A stretch of DNA of 64,000 nt. It comes from Oceanimonas baumannii (GTDB taxonomy: Bacteria > Pseudomonadota > Gammaproteobacteria > Enterobacterales > Aeromonadaceae). The first letter of the stretch is position 1. Every line of letters starts with the position of its first letter. Position numbers and translations under genes: made by a program. Shown here piece after piece: positions 16,007 to 24,862 of this stretch. The stretch is from positions 124,001 through 188,000 of the forward strand of contig NZ_NQJF01000005.1 of the NCBI RefSeq assembly GCF_002245495.1. Direction: 5' to 3'. Below the pieces are notes generated by a model. The model was not told the DNA's origin. It saw nothing but the letters and a program-made list of their open reading frames with translations, and made no database searches.

Positions 16007-17213
16007 CACTTACCTCCCCCGCCGGCTGGGCTGAGGCCAGGGCCACCAGCGCCGCCAGAATTTCACCGCTGTCGCCAATGGCGCTCAACCCGGCCCGCTT
16101 GACCATATCGCAGTCGGCATCCTGGTTAATGGCCACCACCTTTTCCACCTTGCCAATGCCTTGTAAATGCTGCACGGCACCGGAAATCCCCACGGCGATA
16201 TAAACCCGGGCACTCACCCAGGTACCGGTCGCACCCACCTGACGGTTACGTGGCATAAAGCCGTCGTCCACCGCCACCCGGCTGGCACCTTCAGCTGCCC
16301 CCAACAGGGTGGCAGCCTGATGAAACTGCTCCCAGTCGTGCACGCCGTTGCCGGCAGACAGAATAAACTCGGCCTCAGCCAGGGGGATGTCGGCAGGATC
16401 CACCGCCACCCGGCCCTGATCCTGTACCCGGGCGGCGGGCAGGGTTTCCACTTCCAGACTGACCGGCAGCGCTTCATAACGGTATTCGGTGCAGGGCATG
16501 GCACACTCTTCCAGTGCCAGCATAACCCGGCACAGCGGCCGGACAATGTCCTGGTGGCCGGCACCGCTGCGGGCAATAATCTGCTCGCCTTCCCATTTCC
16601 ACACCCCGGTAGCCGGGCGTTCACCCAGGGCTACCGCCAGCCGCCGGCCCAGTTCCGCCGACTCGCCGGCATCGGGCAGCAGCCAGTGCAACGGCTGATA
16701 GTCGCTGTCGGCCTGCAGGCACAACTCGGCCCAGGCTTCCGGCTGATAGCCGTCCACCCCGTCCAGTTGCAGCAACCGGTCGACGCCCGCTTCATCGATG
16801 CTTTCTTTCAGCTCACCACACACCAGCCCGAGCACCGCAGTGGTCTGATGCTGAACCGCAGCCAGTTGCTGGGCCAGGCCCAGCACGTCCTTGCCATGGG
16901 CCGTGAGGCGGCCGCCGGACAGCGGCAGCCAGACCGCAATGTAATGCTGCGGATTGTCTACCTGGTGCAGCGGCAGTGCCGCTTGCTCGCTGGCCTTGCG
17001 TACCAGAGAGGTCACCCCGGCGGCACTATGCATGTTAAGGCGGTCCAGCCGGCGCAAACCGCTGGGGCCGTATTGCCACTGAGGGCGCGGGTTCTTGCGC
17101 AGCAACCCGGTGGGGCCACGCTGAGGCTGGCCGCTCAGCTCGGTGTGGCGCGGATGTAACCGGTTACGGGCAATCCAGGCCAGACGCGGATCCTTGCGAA
17201 TAATGTCAGACAT
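15996..17213 (-). CDS. etfA: electron transfer flavoprotein alpha subunit (dimethylglycine catabolism)
   Basis: The protein has about 405 residues, longer than canonical EtfA because of a roughly 80-residue N-terminal extension (RKDPRLAWIARNRLHPRHTE...). The C-terminal FAD domain is clear: FILSAGNGVHDWEQF, DDGFMPRNRQVGATGTWV, VYIAVGISGAVQHLQGI and VVAINQDADCDMVKRA. ATG at 17213 is preferred because it overlaps the dgcB stop by 8 bp; upstream in-frame sequence lies inside dgcB. The extended form is the one found with dgcAB. Confidence 0.88.
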   Translation of the reverse strand: MSDIIRKDPRLAWIARNRLHPRHTELSGQPQRGPTGLLRKNPRPQWQYGPSGLRRLDRLNMHSAAGVTSLVRKASEQAALPLHQVDNPQHYIAVWLPLSGGRLTAHGKDVLGLAQQLAAVQHQTTAVLGLVCGELKESIDEAGVDRLLQLDGVDGYQPEAWAELCLQADSDYQPLHWLLPDAGESAELGRRLAVALGERPATGVWKWEGEQIIARSGAGHQDIVRPLCRVMLALEECAMPCTEYRYEALPVSLEVETLPAARVQDQGRVAVDPADIPLAEAEFILSAGNGVHDWEQFHQAATLLGAAEGASRVAVDDGFMPRNRQVGATGTWVSARVYIAVGISGAVQHLQGIGKVEKVVAINQDADCDMVKRAGLSAIGDSGEILAALVALASAQPAGEVSDAA

Positions 17214-19155
17214 GGGCTTCCTCCTTCTCGCGCGGCTGGGTGGCAGGCTGAACCAGAGCGTCCAGCAGCAGCTCGGCAATGTCTTTCACCTCGGGCCGCG
17301 GCTCCACTACCCCTTCCATCATCAGGGTGCACTGCGGACAGGCTACCGCCATCAGCCCGGCGTCCACCGCCCGGGCGTCGTCCATGCGCATGTCAGCAAT
17401 GCGGCGCTCACCGGGAATATCGGTGACCGGCGCACCACCCCCACCACCGCAGCAACGGGAACGGAAACCGCTGCGATCCATCTCGGTGCGGGCAAAGCCC
17501 AGCTGGTCAAGCAGGTAGCGGGGCGCGTCATAAACACCGTTGTAACGGCCCAGATAACAGGGGTCATGGTAGGTGAGCGTGCCACTCTGACCATTGCTGA
17601 ATGCCAGCTTGCCCTGCTGGTGCAGCTCGGCCAGCAGCTCGCTGTGGTGCAGCACGGTATAGTCACCACCCAGCTCGGCATATTCGGTGCCGAGGCTCTG
17701 CAACGAATGCGGATCGGCAGTTACCATGCGGTTAAAGCGGTACTTGCCGAGGGTCTGAATATTGACTTTCGCCAACCGCTGGAAAGTGGCTTCATCGCCC
17801 AGCCGGCGGGCCAGATCGCCCGAGTCCAGCTCCTCGTTGCCGAGGTAGGCAAAGTCCACGCCACCGGCGCGCAGCAGCTTCACCAGGGCTCGCAGTGTAC
17901 GCTGGTTGCGCATGTCGAAGGCACCGTCACCCACCCACAGCAGCACATCGACTTCGCCAACTTCTTTCATCAGCGGAATACTGAGATCCGCCGCCCAGTG
18001 ACTGCGGCTGGACGGTGCCAGGCCGCCCGGGTTGTCGGTGGCGATCAGGTTTTCCAGCACTTCCTGGCCCTTGCCCGGGGTCTGGCCCCGCTCCAGAGTC
18101 AGATAACGACGCATGTCTACCACGGCATCCACGTGCTCAATCATCATCGGGCACTCTTCCACACAGGCACGGCAGGTGGTGCACGACCACAGCGTCTGGC
18201 TGTCGAGCATGCTTTCCACCAGCGGCTTGTCGGGGCAACCGGTGCGGGCGGCGTTTTCCTGGCCCGGATGGGGGCTGCCGCGGTAACCCACTTCTTCCTG
18301 AGCGGCGAGGCTGATCACCATGTCCTGAATGAGCTTTTTGGGGTTGAGTGGCTGGCCGGCGGCATAGGCCGGACATTTGCTTTCGCAGCGGCCGCACTGC
18401 ACACAGGCGTCGAAGCCGAGCAGCTGGTTCCATTTAAAGTCGGTCACCTTCTCCACGCCCAGCTTGTCGGCACTCAGGTCGAGCGCTTTCAGGCCGGTAT
18501 CGCGACCGCCGCCAAAGCGGGCCGGACGACGATGAAAGGCCAGGTGCAGGGCACCGGCAAAGGCGTGCTTCATGGGTCCGCCCCAGGCCATGCCAAACAC
18601 CAGCTCACCCAGGCCCCAGGCGCATACCGCCAGTAATACCAGGCCCAGCAGGGTGCTGCCGGTGCCTGCGGGGAAAATGCCGGTGGCCGGCAGGGTGGCA
18701 ATAAAAAAGCCCAGCGAGAACGCCAGCAGACTTTTCGGCAAGCGCTGCCAGGGGCCGCGCGACAGCCGGGAGTTGGGCAGTTCACTGGCAGGCTTGCGCC
18801 GGCGATGCCAGACAAACAGGGCACCAACGGTCATCAGCAGGCTGGCTCCCAGCAGCGGCCACACCAGCCAGGCGCTGTGCAGGCCCAGGCCGTGCACCAG
18901 CACCACCAGTACCAGCGCCAGTACAAAGCCGCCGCCGGTGGCCACATGGGTATTGGACATATACTTGTCGCGCGCCACTACATGGTGCAGATCCACCAGA
19001 TAGCGACGCGGCATGGCGGCCAGCCCTTGCCAGAAGGGCACGGGGCTGGTCTGGCCCCGACGCCACAGCCGCACCCGGCGCAGGGCACCGATGGCGGCCA
19101 GGGCAAAGGCCAGCGTTAACAAATAAGGGATCACAGGCTCGAACATAGCGGGCAC
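17206..19155 (-). CDS. dgcB: dimethylglycine demethylase subunit DgcB (membrane Fe-S protein)
   Basis: The 649-residue protein has four to five N-terminal hydrophobic helices (about residues 5-25, 75-95, 98-112, 143-160, 168-185). A cytoplasmic part follows, with two 4Fe-4S motifs, CVQCGRCESKCP and CTTCRACVEECP. Two CCG-type domains (LTYHDPCYLGR and FRSRCCGGGGGAPV) bind further clusters as in heterodisulfide-reductase-like subunits. It should pass electrons between DgcA and ETF or quinone at the inner membrane. It lies 36 bp after dgcA and overlaps etfA. Confidence 0.93.
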   Translation of the reverse strand: MPAMFEPVIPYLLTLAFALAAIGALRRVRLWRRGQTSPVPFWQGLAAMPRRYLVDLHHVVARDKYMSNTHVATGGGFVLALVLVVLVHGLGLHSAWLVWPLLGASLLMTVGALFVWHRRRKPASELPNSRLSRGPWQRLPKSLLAFSLGFFIATLPATGIFPAGTGSTLLGLVLLAVCAWGLGELVFGMAWGGPMKHAFAGALHLAFHRRPARFGGGRDTGLKALDLSADKLGVEKVTDFKWNQLLGFDACVQCGRCESKCPAYAAGQPLNPKKLIQDMVISLAAQEEVGYRGSPHPGQENAARTGCPDKPLVESMLDSQTLWSCTTCRACVEECPMMIEHVDAVVDMRRYLTLERGQTPGKGQEVLENLIATDNPGGLAPSSRSHWAADLSIPLMKEVGEVDVLLWVGDGAFDMRNQRTLRALVKLLRAGGVDFAYLGNEELDSGDLARRLGDEATFQRLAKVNIQTLGKYRFNRMVTADPHSLQSLGTEYAELGGDYTVLHHSELLAELHQQGKLAFSNGQSGTLTYHDPCYLGRYNGVYDAPRYLLDQLGFARTEMDRSGFRSRCCGGGGGAPVTDIPGERRIADMRMDDARAVDAGLMAVACPQCTLMMEGVVEPRPEVKDIAELLLDALVQPATQPREKEEAHV

Positions 19156-19191
19156 CTCACAGGGCCGGGGTTGTTACCCCCGGCCCCTGAC

Positions 19192-21255
19192 TCAGAAGTC
19201 TTTACACAGACGCAGGGCGTCGTAGATGGCGGCGTGGGTGTTGCGCTGAGACACGCAGTCACCCAGGCGATACAGCAGGTAACCCTGGCCGTGCTGGGCC
19301 AGCGCCGGCTGGGGCTTGCCGTCATAGAGGGCCTCCAGATCAATCTGGCCCTTGTTCACGGCATCGCCCTTCAGCTCGTAGTAGAGGCGCTCGTCGGGAC
19401 GAATGCCGTTCTCCACCACCACCTGATCCACCACCCGCTCCTCTTTCTGGAAGGTGTATTCGTTTTCCAGCACCGCCACCAGCTTGTCGCCCTCGCGGTA
19501 CACCTTGTGCAACGCCAGATCGGAGGTCATGATCACCTCACGCTCATACAGCGAACGGTAATAGGTGGGGAAGGTAGTACCACCAATGGCCGCGCCGGGC
19601 TTGATGTCGTCGGTCACCAGCTCCACCAGGCTGCCCTTGGAGGCCAGATAATCGGCCGCCGACATACCGGAGAATTCGCAGATGGTGTCGTATACCAGCA
19701 CGTTCTTGCCCGGCTCAACCTTGCCGGACAGGATATCCCAGCTGCTTACCACCAGGCCTTCGTCGGCGCCCCACTCAGGAACCTGCTCCAGGAAGGGGGT
19801 TCCGCCTACGGCCAGGATCACGGCATCGGGCTGCTCGGCCATGATGGCAGGTAAGTCGGCAGCGGTGTTCAGACGCAGATCCACCTTGAGACGGGCCAGC
19901 TCCAGGGCATACCAACGGGTAATACCGGCAATTTGATCCCGCTGCGGGGCCTTGGCCGCCAGGGTGATCTGACCACCCAGTTCGGGAGCTTTCTCAAACA
20001 GCACCACATTATGGCCACGCTCGGCCGCCACCCGGGCCGCTTCCATGCCGCCGGGGCCGCCCCCAACCACCACCACCTTACGGATAGGGCCGTCGGTTTT
20101 CTCAATAATATGAGGCATACCCATGTATTCGCGGGAGGTGGCCGGTGCCTGAATGCAGAGCACGTCCAGCCCCTGATACTGACGGTCAATACAGTAGTTG
20201 GCACCAACGCACTGGCGGATCTGATCCACCTGACCCAGTTTTATCTTGGCAATCAGATGCGGATCGGCCATATGCGCCCGGGTCATGCCCACAAAATCAA
20301 CATAGCCGCCTTCAATAATGCGCTGGGCCTGTGTGGGATCCTTGATGTTCTGCGCGTGGATCACCGGCACGGTGACCACTTCCTTGATGCCCGCCGCCAG
20401 ATGCAGGAAGGGCTCGGGCGGATAGCTCATGTTCGGGATCACGTTGGCCAGACTGTTGTGGGTGTCGCAACCGGAGCCGATCACGCCAAAGAAATCCACC
20501 ATGCCGGTGTCGTCGTAGTATTTGGCGATCTGCTTCATGTCGTCGTGACTGAGGCCATCGGGATGAAATTCGTCACCACAGATGCGCATGCCCACAGCAA
20601 AGTCGGGGCCCACTTCGGCACGAATGGCCTTGAGCACTTCCAGACCGAAGCGCATGCGGTTTTCAAAGCTGCCGCCCCATTCATCGGTGCGCTTGTTGAC
20701 CCGCGGGCTCCAGAACTGATCGATCAGATGCTGGTGTACGGCAGACACTTCCACCCCGTCCAGACCACCTTCCTTGGCCCGGCGTGCAGCCTGGGCGAAG
20801 TCGCCGATAATGCGCTGAATGTCTTCCGGCTCAATGGTTTTACAGGTGGCACGATGCACCGGCTCACGGATGCCGGAGGGCGACAGCAGAGTGGTCCAGT
20901 TGTAGCCATCCCAGCGGGACCGGCGTCCCATGTGGGTAATCTGAATCATGATCTTGGCGCCGTGCTTGTGCATGGCATCAGACAGATTCTTGAAATAGGG
21001 AATAATACGGTCGGTGGTCAGGTTAACCGAACTCCACCAGGCCTGGGGACTGTCGATCGACACCACGCTGGAGCCGCCACAAATGGCCAGACCCAGGCCA
21101 CCCTTGGCCTTTTCCTCATAATATTTCACATAGCGATCGGTGGTCATGCCACCGTCGGTGGCATGCACTTCGGCATGCGCCGTGCTCACCACCCGGTTAC
21201 GAATGGTGAGCTTGTTGATGTTCATGGGTTGAAACAAGGCGTCGAACTGTCCCAT
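19192..21255 (-). CDS. dgcA: dimethylglycine demethylase subunit DgcA (FMN/FAD oxidoreductase)
   Basis: The 687-residue protein is of the trimethylamine-dehydrogenase / 2,4-dienoyl-CoA reductase type. It has an N-terminal OYE-like TIM barrel (residues 1-340, with IQITHMGRRS and HQHLIDQFWSPRVNKRTDEWGGS), an Fe-S region, then a FAD/NAD-binding part (VVVVGGGPGGMEAARVAAERGHNVVLFE near 395). In the Fe-S region three Cys are seen (C349, C355, C367), but the usual second ligand position is Ala352 (CVGANYC). It demethylates dimethylglycine to sarcosine with formaldehyde release. It is first of the dgcA-dgcB-etfA-etfB group. Confidence 0.94.
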   Translation of the reverse strand: MGQFDALFQPMNINKLTIRNRVVSTAHAEVHATDGGMTTDRYVKYYEEKAKGGLGLAICGGSSVVSIDSPQAWWSSVNLTTDRIIPYFKNLSDAMHKHGAKIMIQITHMGRRSRWDGYNWTTLLSPSGIREPVHRATCKTIEPEDIQRIIGDFAQAARRAKEGGLDGVEVSAVHQHLIDQFWSPRVNKRTDEWGGSFENRMRFGLEVLKAIRAEVGPDFAVGMRICGDEFHPDGLSHDDMKQIAKYYDDTGMVDFFGVIGSGCDTHNSLANVIPNMSYPPEPFLHLAAGIKEVVTVPVIHAQNIKDPTQAQRIIEGGYVDFVGMTRAHMADPHLIAKIKLGQVDQIRQCVGANYCIDRQYQGLDVLCIQAPATSREYMGMPHIIEKTDGPIRKVVVVGGGPGGMEAARVAAERGHNVVLFEKAPELGGQITLAAKAPQRDQIAGITRWYALELARLKVDLRLNTAADLPAIMAEQPDAVILAVGGTPFLEQVPEWGADEGLVVSSWDILSGKVEPGKNVLVYDTICEFSGMSAADYLASKGSLVELVTDDIKPGAAIGGTTFPTYYRSLYEREVIMTSDLALHKVYREGDKLVAVLENEYTFQKEERVVDQVVVENGIRPDERLYYELKGDAVNKGQIDLEALYDGKPQPALAQHGQGYLLYRLGDCVSQRNTHAAIYDALRLCKDF

Positions 21256-21339
21256 CCTGGAATCCTCTTGTACTGCTGCGTGCCTTGAACCGGCCCGCTG
21301 AAAATTAAAACCGCTCCTGTGAGCGCCTGCTATTGTTTG

Positions 21340-21540
21340 TCACTCCCGCGCCCCTTCCGTCACTCCCGCGCAGGCGGGAGTCCATACGGGCAACCCCAGA
21401 GCCTGAACCCGTGCATTCCGCCCTGGATGCCCGCCTTCGCGGGCATGACGGCTAGGGTGTCACTCCCACGTCCCCTCTCGTCACTCCCGCGCCCCTTCCG
21501 TCACTCCCGCGCAGGCGGGAGTCCATGCCCCAGGCGGCTC
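21340..21540. repeat. palindromic repeats between DUF5943 gene and dgcA
   Basis: TCACTCCCGCGCAGGCGGGAGTCCAT occurs twice (about 21360-21385 and 21501-21526), with a TGGATGCCCGCCTTCGCGGGCATGAC hairpin between them (about 21424-21449) and truncated TCACTCCCGCGCCCC pieces. These lie in the 297-bp gap inside an otherwise compact gene cluster and may separate or modulate its two halves. Confidence 0.85.
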
Positions 21541-21552
21541 GGGCCAGAAGCC

Positions 21553-22083
21553 TTACAGCGGGCTCACCTCAAACAGACCGTAATCGCACCCACTCTGGGA
21601 CGCGCCTTGCACCTGACGGGCCTGAGTGCGCACCGGATAGCCCAGGCTTTGAGCAATCTGATCCATGGCGCCGGCAAACCAGCCGGTGAACATGTAATCC
21701 ACCATGCGCTCTACCTTGCCGTACTGATAAACGAAGGCTGAATGGTCCAGGCGAACCCGGGCGGTGCCGGCAGCAATATCGAGCTGCTCAATGGTGAACA
21801 GACCCCAGCCCCGCTGGGACAGGCGTTTCATATAATGCTCAAACACCGCCTCACCACTGATGCCGTGACACTCGGCCTCTTTTTCACACCAGTGCCAGGC
21901 CGACTTGTAGCCCGCCTTATACAGGATCTCGGCATAGCGCTCAGGGCCCAGCTCTTCCTCAATGGCCATGTGGTTATTAACGAAAAAGTGACGCGGCACA
22001 TACAGCATGGGCAGGGCGTCGGTGGTCCAGACACCGGTATCGGTGTCCACTTCTATCGGCATTTCAGGTGCATGTACTGACAT
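21553..22083 (-). CDS. DUF5943 / V4R-like protein of the betaine cluster
   Basis: The 176-residue cytosolic protein matches the DUF5943 family that sits beside the dipeptidase and dgcA in Pseudomonas. The central and C-terminal parts (ELGPERYAEILYKAGYKSAWHWC, MVDYMFTGWFAGAMDQIAQSLG, GCDYGLFEVSPL) resemble 4-vinyl-reductase (V4R)-type ligand-binding domains. ATG at 22083 (MSVHAPEMPIEVD) follows a GGGAGAAT ribosome site; the in-frame sequence further up runs into the dipeptidase gene. Function is unknown; context suggests a role in dimethylglycine or C1 metabolism. Confidence 0.85.
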   Translation of the reverse strand: MSVHAPEMPIEVDTDTGVWTTDALPMLYVPRHFFVNNHMAIEEELGPERYAEILYKAGYKSAWHWCEKEAECHGISGEAVFEHYMKRLSQRGWGLFTIEQLDIAAGTARVRLDHSAFVYQYGKVERMVDYMFTGWFAGAMDQIAQSLGYPVRTQARQVQGASQSGCDYGLFEVSPL

Positions 22084-22111
22084 TGTGATTCTCCCTTGCT
22101 TCCTTGCTGTG

Positions 22112-23092
22112 TTATTCGCCCCAGACGTCCTTGAGAACGCGGACCCAGTTACCACCCATTATTTTTTCAATCAGACGCGGGGAATAGCCATTACGCAGCA
22201 ACGCCTCGGTCAGGTTCGGGAACTCACCAATAGTGCGGATGCCTTCCGGGTTGATGATTTCGCCAAAGCGGGTCAGCCGGCGGGCGTAACCTTTGTCGTG
22301 GGTCAGCCATTCGAAGAAGTCCTGATCGTGGCCCTGGGTAAAATCGGTACCGATGCCGATGGCGTCTTCACCCACCAGATCCAGCACATAGCCAATGGCT
22401 TCAACATAGTCATCCACGGTGGACTCAATGCCCTTTTTCAGGAAGGGCGCAAACATGGTCACCCCCACAAAGCCGCCGTGCTCGGCAATAAAGCGCAACT
22501 CCTGGTCCGACTTGTTACGCGGGTGATCCTTCAGTCCGGCGGGCAGGCAATGGGAGTAGCACACCGGCTTTTTGGACTCGAGGATCACTTCTTCTGAGGT
22601 CTTGGCACCCACATGAGACAGGTCGCACATCATGCCAACCCGGTTCATCTCGGCCACAACTTCACGACCGAACCCTGACAGACCACCGTCGCGCTCGTAA
22701 CAGCCAGTGCCTACCAGGTTCTGGGTGTTGTAGGCCATTTGCACGATGCCTACGCCAAGTTGCTTGAAGATTTCCACATAACCCAGCTGATCTTCAAACG
22801 CATGGGCGTTCTGGAAGCCAAGGATAATGCCGGTGCGGCCTTCTTCCTTGGCGGCCAGAATGTCGGCGGTGGTACGTACCGGGCGGATCAGGTCGGCGTG
22901 TTCCTGGTAATGGCGGTTAAAGGCGGCGATGTTGTTCACCGTGGCCTGAAACCCTTCCCATACCGACACAGTGCAGTTGGCGGCAGTCAGGCCGCCACGG
23001 CGCATGTCTTCAAACAGTTCCCGCCCCCAGTTGGCGATAATAAGACCGTCGATAACGATGGCCTGGTTGTGTAATTCTGCTGCGTTTTGCAT
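22112..23092 (-). CDS. membrane dipeptidase (renal dipeptidase family) of the betaine cluster
   Basis: The 326-residue metallopeptidase-fold protein begins AIVIDGLIIANW; the usual HxD zinc motif appears as DGL here, so the metal site deviates at the first position. Later landmarks are present: GFQNAHAFEDQ, VGIVQMAYNTQNLVGTGCYE, MCDLSHVG, PVCYSHC and IGIGTDFTQGHD. ATG at 23092 follows AAGGAAGG. The gene is the orthologue of the dipeptidase that precedes DUF5943 and dgcA in Pseudomonas and likely belongs to the same GbdR regulon; its substrate is not known. Confidence 0.88.
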   Translation of the reverse strand: MQNAAELHNQAIVIDGLIIANWGRELFEDMRRGGLTAANCTVSVWEGFQATVNNIAAFNRHYQEHADLIRPVRTTADILAAKEEGRTGIILGFQNAHAFEDQLGYVEIFKQLGVGIVQMAYNTQNLVGTGCYERDGGLSGFGREVVAEMNRVGMMCDLSHVGAKTSEEVILESKKPVCYSHCLPAGLKDHPRNKSDQELRFIAEHGGFVGVTMFAPFLKKGIESTVDDYVEAIGYVLDLVGEDAIGIGTDFTQGHDQDFFEWLTHDKGYARRLTRFGEIINPEGIRTIGEFPNLTEALLRNGYSPRLIEKIMGGNWVRVLKDVWGE

Positions 23093-23118
23093 AGCCGGAC
23101 CTTCCTTGCATCTGTTAC

Positions 23119-23139
23119 ACGGTGATGTCTGACTCACCG
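23119..23139. promoter_or_regulatory. inverted repeat upstream of the dipeptidase gene
   Basis: CGGTGA (23120-23125) and TCACCG (23134-23139) form a dyad about 30 bp before the dipeptidase start. It is a candidate operator or leader hairpin; no factor can be assigned. Confidence 0.3.
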
Positions 23140-23269
23140 AATTCAGAGGCAGTCTAGCCCGCACGCCACCGTGCGCTGTGGCTGAAAACGACGGAGGCAT
23201 ACTCAAAAACGTCATGGTTTATATGGAATACGGAAAGCCGTGCATTTCTGCGGAGTCAGCGTGGTGTGC

Positions 23270-23880
23270 TGCATGCGCTGGATACCCGTCCCCGCCCTCC
23301 CTCGTCGCTTCCGTGGAGCCGGGAGCCCAGTGCGGATCTGCAGACAACATTAGGGATTCAGCTCAGTGTTCCATGCCCTGGATGCCCGTCTGCACGGGCA
23401 TGACGGGAAAGCGTCGCTCCGGCACACAAACGTCCGCCCCCGCACCCCCCTCGTCGCTCCCGCGAAGGCGGGAGCCCAGTGCGGTTCTGCAGGCAACATT
23501 AGGGATTCTGGTCAGTGCACCATGCCCTGGATGCCCGCCTGCACGGGCATGACAGGGAAAACGTCGCACTAGCACACAAACGTCCGCCCCCGCATACCCC
23601 TCGTCGCTCCCGCGCAGGCGAGAGCCCAGTGCGGATCTGCAGACATCATTAGGGATTCTGGTCAGTGCCCCATGCCCTGGATGCCCGTCTGCACGGGCAT
23701 GACAAGGAAGACGTCGCTCCGGCACACAAACGTCGCCCCGCATACCCCTCGTCGCTCCCGCAAAGGCGGGAGCCCAGTGCGGTTCTGCAGGCAACATTAG
23801 GGATTCAGCTCAGTGTTCCATGCCCTGGATGCCCGCCCCCGCCTTCGCGGGGATGACGTTTCTGCACGGGCATGACGGAA
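23270..23880 (+). repeat. composite palindromic repeat array, left of GIY-YIG gene (4 units)
   Basis: Four units repeat with a spacing of 148-150 bp (marker ATTAGGG at 23349, 23498, 23648 and 23796). Each unit has hairpin A (GCTCCCGC-GAAG-GCGGGAGC and variants), then a conserved spacer beginning CCAGTGCGG and holding CTGCAG..CA.CATTAGGGATTC. After it comes hairpin B (ATGCCCGT-CTGC-ACGGGCAT), and a variable linker with GGCACACAAACGTC. No coding function. Confidence 0.92.
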
Positions 23881-23944
23881 AGAGGATATTCCCTCCATCC
23901 ACCAGCTAAACTGGAAAGCACCCTCTTTATATCGGGTCATCGCC

Positions 23945-24235
23945 ATGCATAAACAGCCGGCGGTCTATATGCTGACCAACCAGCGTAACGGCACGCTTTA
24001 TATCGGGGTCACCAGCAATCTGGTGCAGCGGATTTGGCAGCATCGGCAACGAGCCGTGGAAGGGTTCTCAGCCCGTTACGGGCTGCACTGGCTGGTTTAC
24101 TTTGAGCTTCACGACGATATGTATTCTGCCATCACGCGCGAGAAGCAGCTCAAGAAATGGAAGCGGGCCTGGAAAATACGACTGATTGAAGTACAGAACC
24201 CCGGCTGGCGGGATTTGTGGGAGGAGATTATTTGA
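23945..24235 (+). CDS. solitary GIY-YIG nuclease domain protein
   Basis: The 96-residue single-domain protein begins AVYMLTNQRNGTLYIGVTSNL, which carries the GIY-YIG pair as VYML and LYIGVT. It continues with RIWQHR (catalytic Arg), YFELHDDMYSAITREKQLKKWKRAWKIRLIE (catalytic Glu in REKQLKKW) and ends with NPGWRDLWEEI. This is the YhbQ/URI-type family of predicted DNA nucleases. It is flanked on both sides by composite palindromic repeats in the same orientation, four units left and three right, and is read away from the catabolic genes. This suggests that gene and repeats belong together. The substrate is unknown. Confidence 0.93.
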   Translation: MHKQPAVYMLTNQRNGTLYIGVTSNLVQRIWQHRQRAVEGFSARYGLHWLVYFELHDDMYSAITREKQLKKWKRAWKIRLIEVQNPGWRDLWEEII

Positions 24236-24264
24236 GCTGCCATTTCTGCAGCCTGCCGTAGTAC

Positions 24265-24850
24265 TCAATGCCAGAGCATAGTGCACTGGATGCCCGTCTG
24301 CACGGGCATGACAAGGAAGACGTCGCTCCGGCACACAAACCGCCCCCGCATCCCCCTCGTCGCTCCCGCGAAGGCGGGAGCCCAGTGCGGTTCTGCAGGC
24401 AACATTAGGGATTCTGGTCAGCGCACTATGCTCTGGATGCCCGTCTGCACGGGCATGACGGGAAATCGTCGCTCCGGCACACAAACGTCCGCCCCCGCAT
24501 CCCTCTCGTCGCTCCCGCGCAGGCGAGAGCCCAGTGCGGATCTGCAGACATCATTAGGGATTCTGGTCAGCGCACTATGCTCTGGATGCCCGTCTGCACG
24601 GGCATGACGGGAAATCGTCGCTCCGGCACACAAACGTCGCCCCGTATCCCCCTCGTCGCTCCCGCGCAGGCGGGAGCCCAGTGCGGATCTGCAGGCAACA
24701 TTAGGGATTCTGGTCAGCGCACTATGCTCTGGATGCCCGTCTGCACGGGCATGACGGGGAAAACGTCGCACTAGCACACAAACGTCCGCCCAGCACTTCC
24801 CTCGTCGCCCCCGCCTTCGCGGGGATGACGTTTCTGCACGGGCATGACCA
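24265..24850 (+). repeat. composite palindromic repeat array, right of GIY-YIG gene (3 units)
   Basis: It has the same unit and orientation as 23270-23880. The ATTAGGG marker is at 24404, 24553 and 24700 (149 and 147 bp apart). It starts with a partial unit (hairpin B only) 40 bp after the nuclease stop and ends with a truncated GCCTTCGCGGGGATGACG unit 13 bp before the gbdR stop. Confidence 0.92.
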
Positions 24851-24862
24851 AACAAGCCACTA

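Noticed and set aside
16214-16624. Alternative minus-strand frame inside etfA
   Set aside because: It is a shifted frame of etfA with Pro/Arg-rich translation; etfA shows all conserved motifs in its own frame.
23363-24855. Open frames of about 65-145 codons within the repeat arrays
   Set aside because: They translate the repeats themselves (recurrent HARADGHP and SRLRGSDEG strings) and have no independent coding signal.
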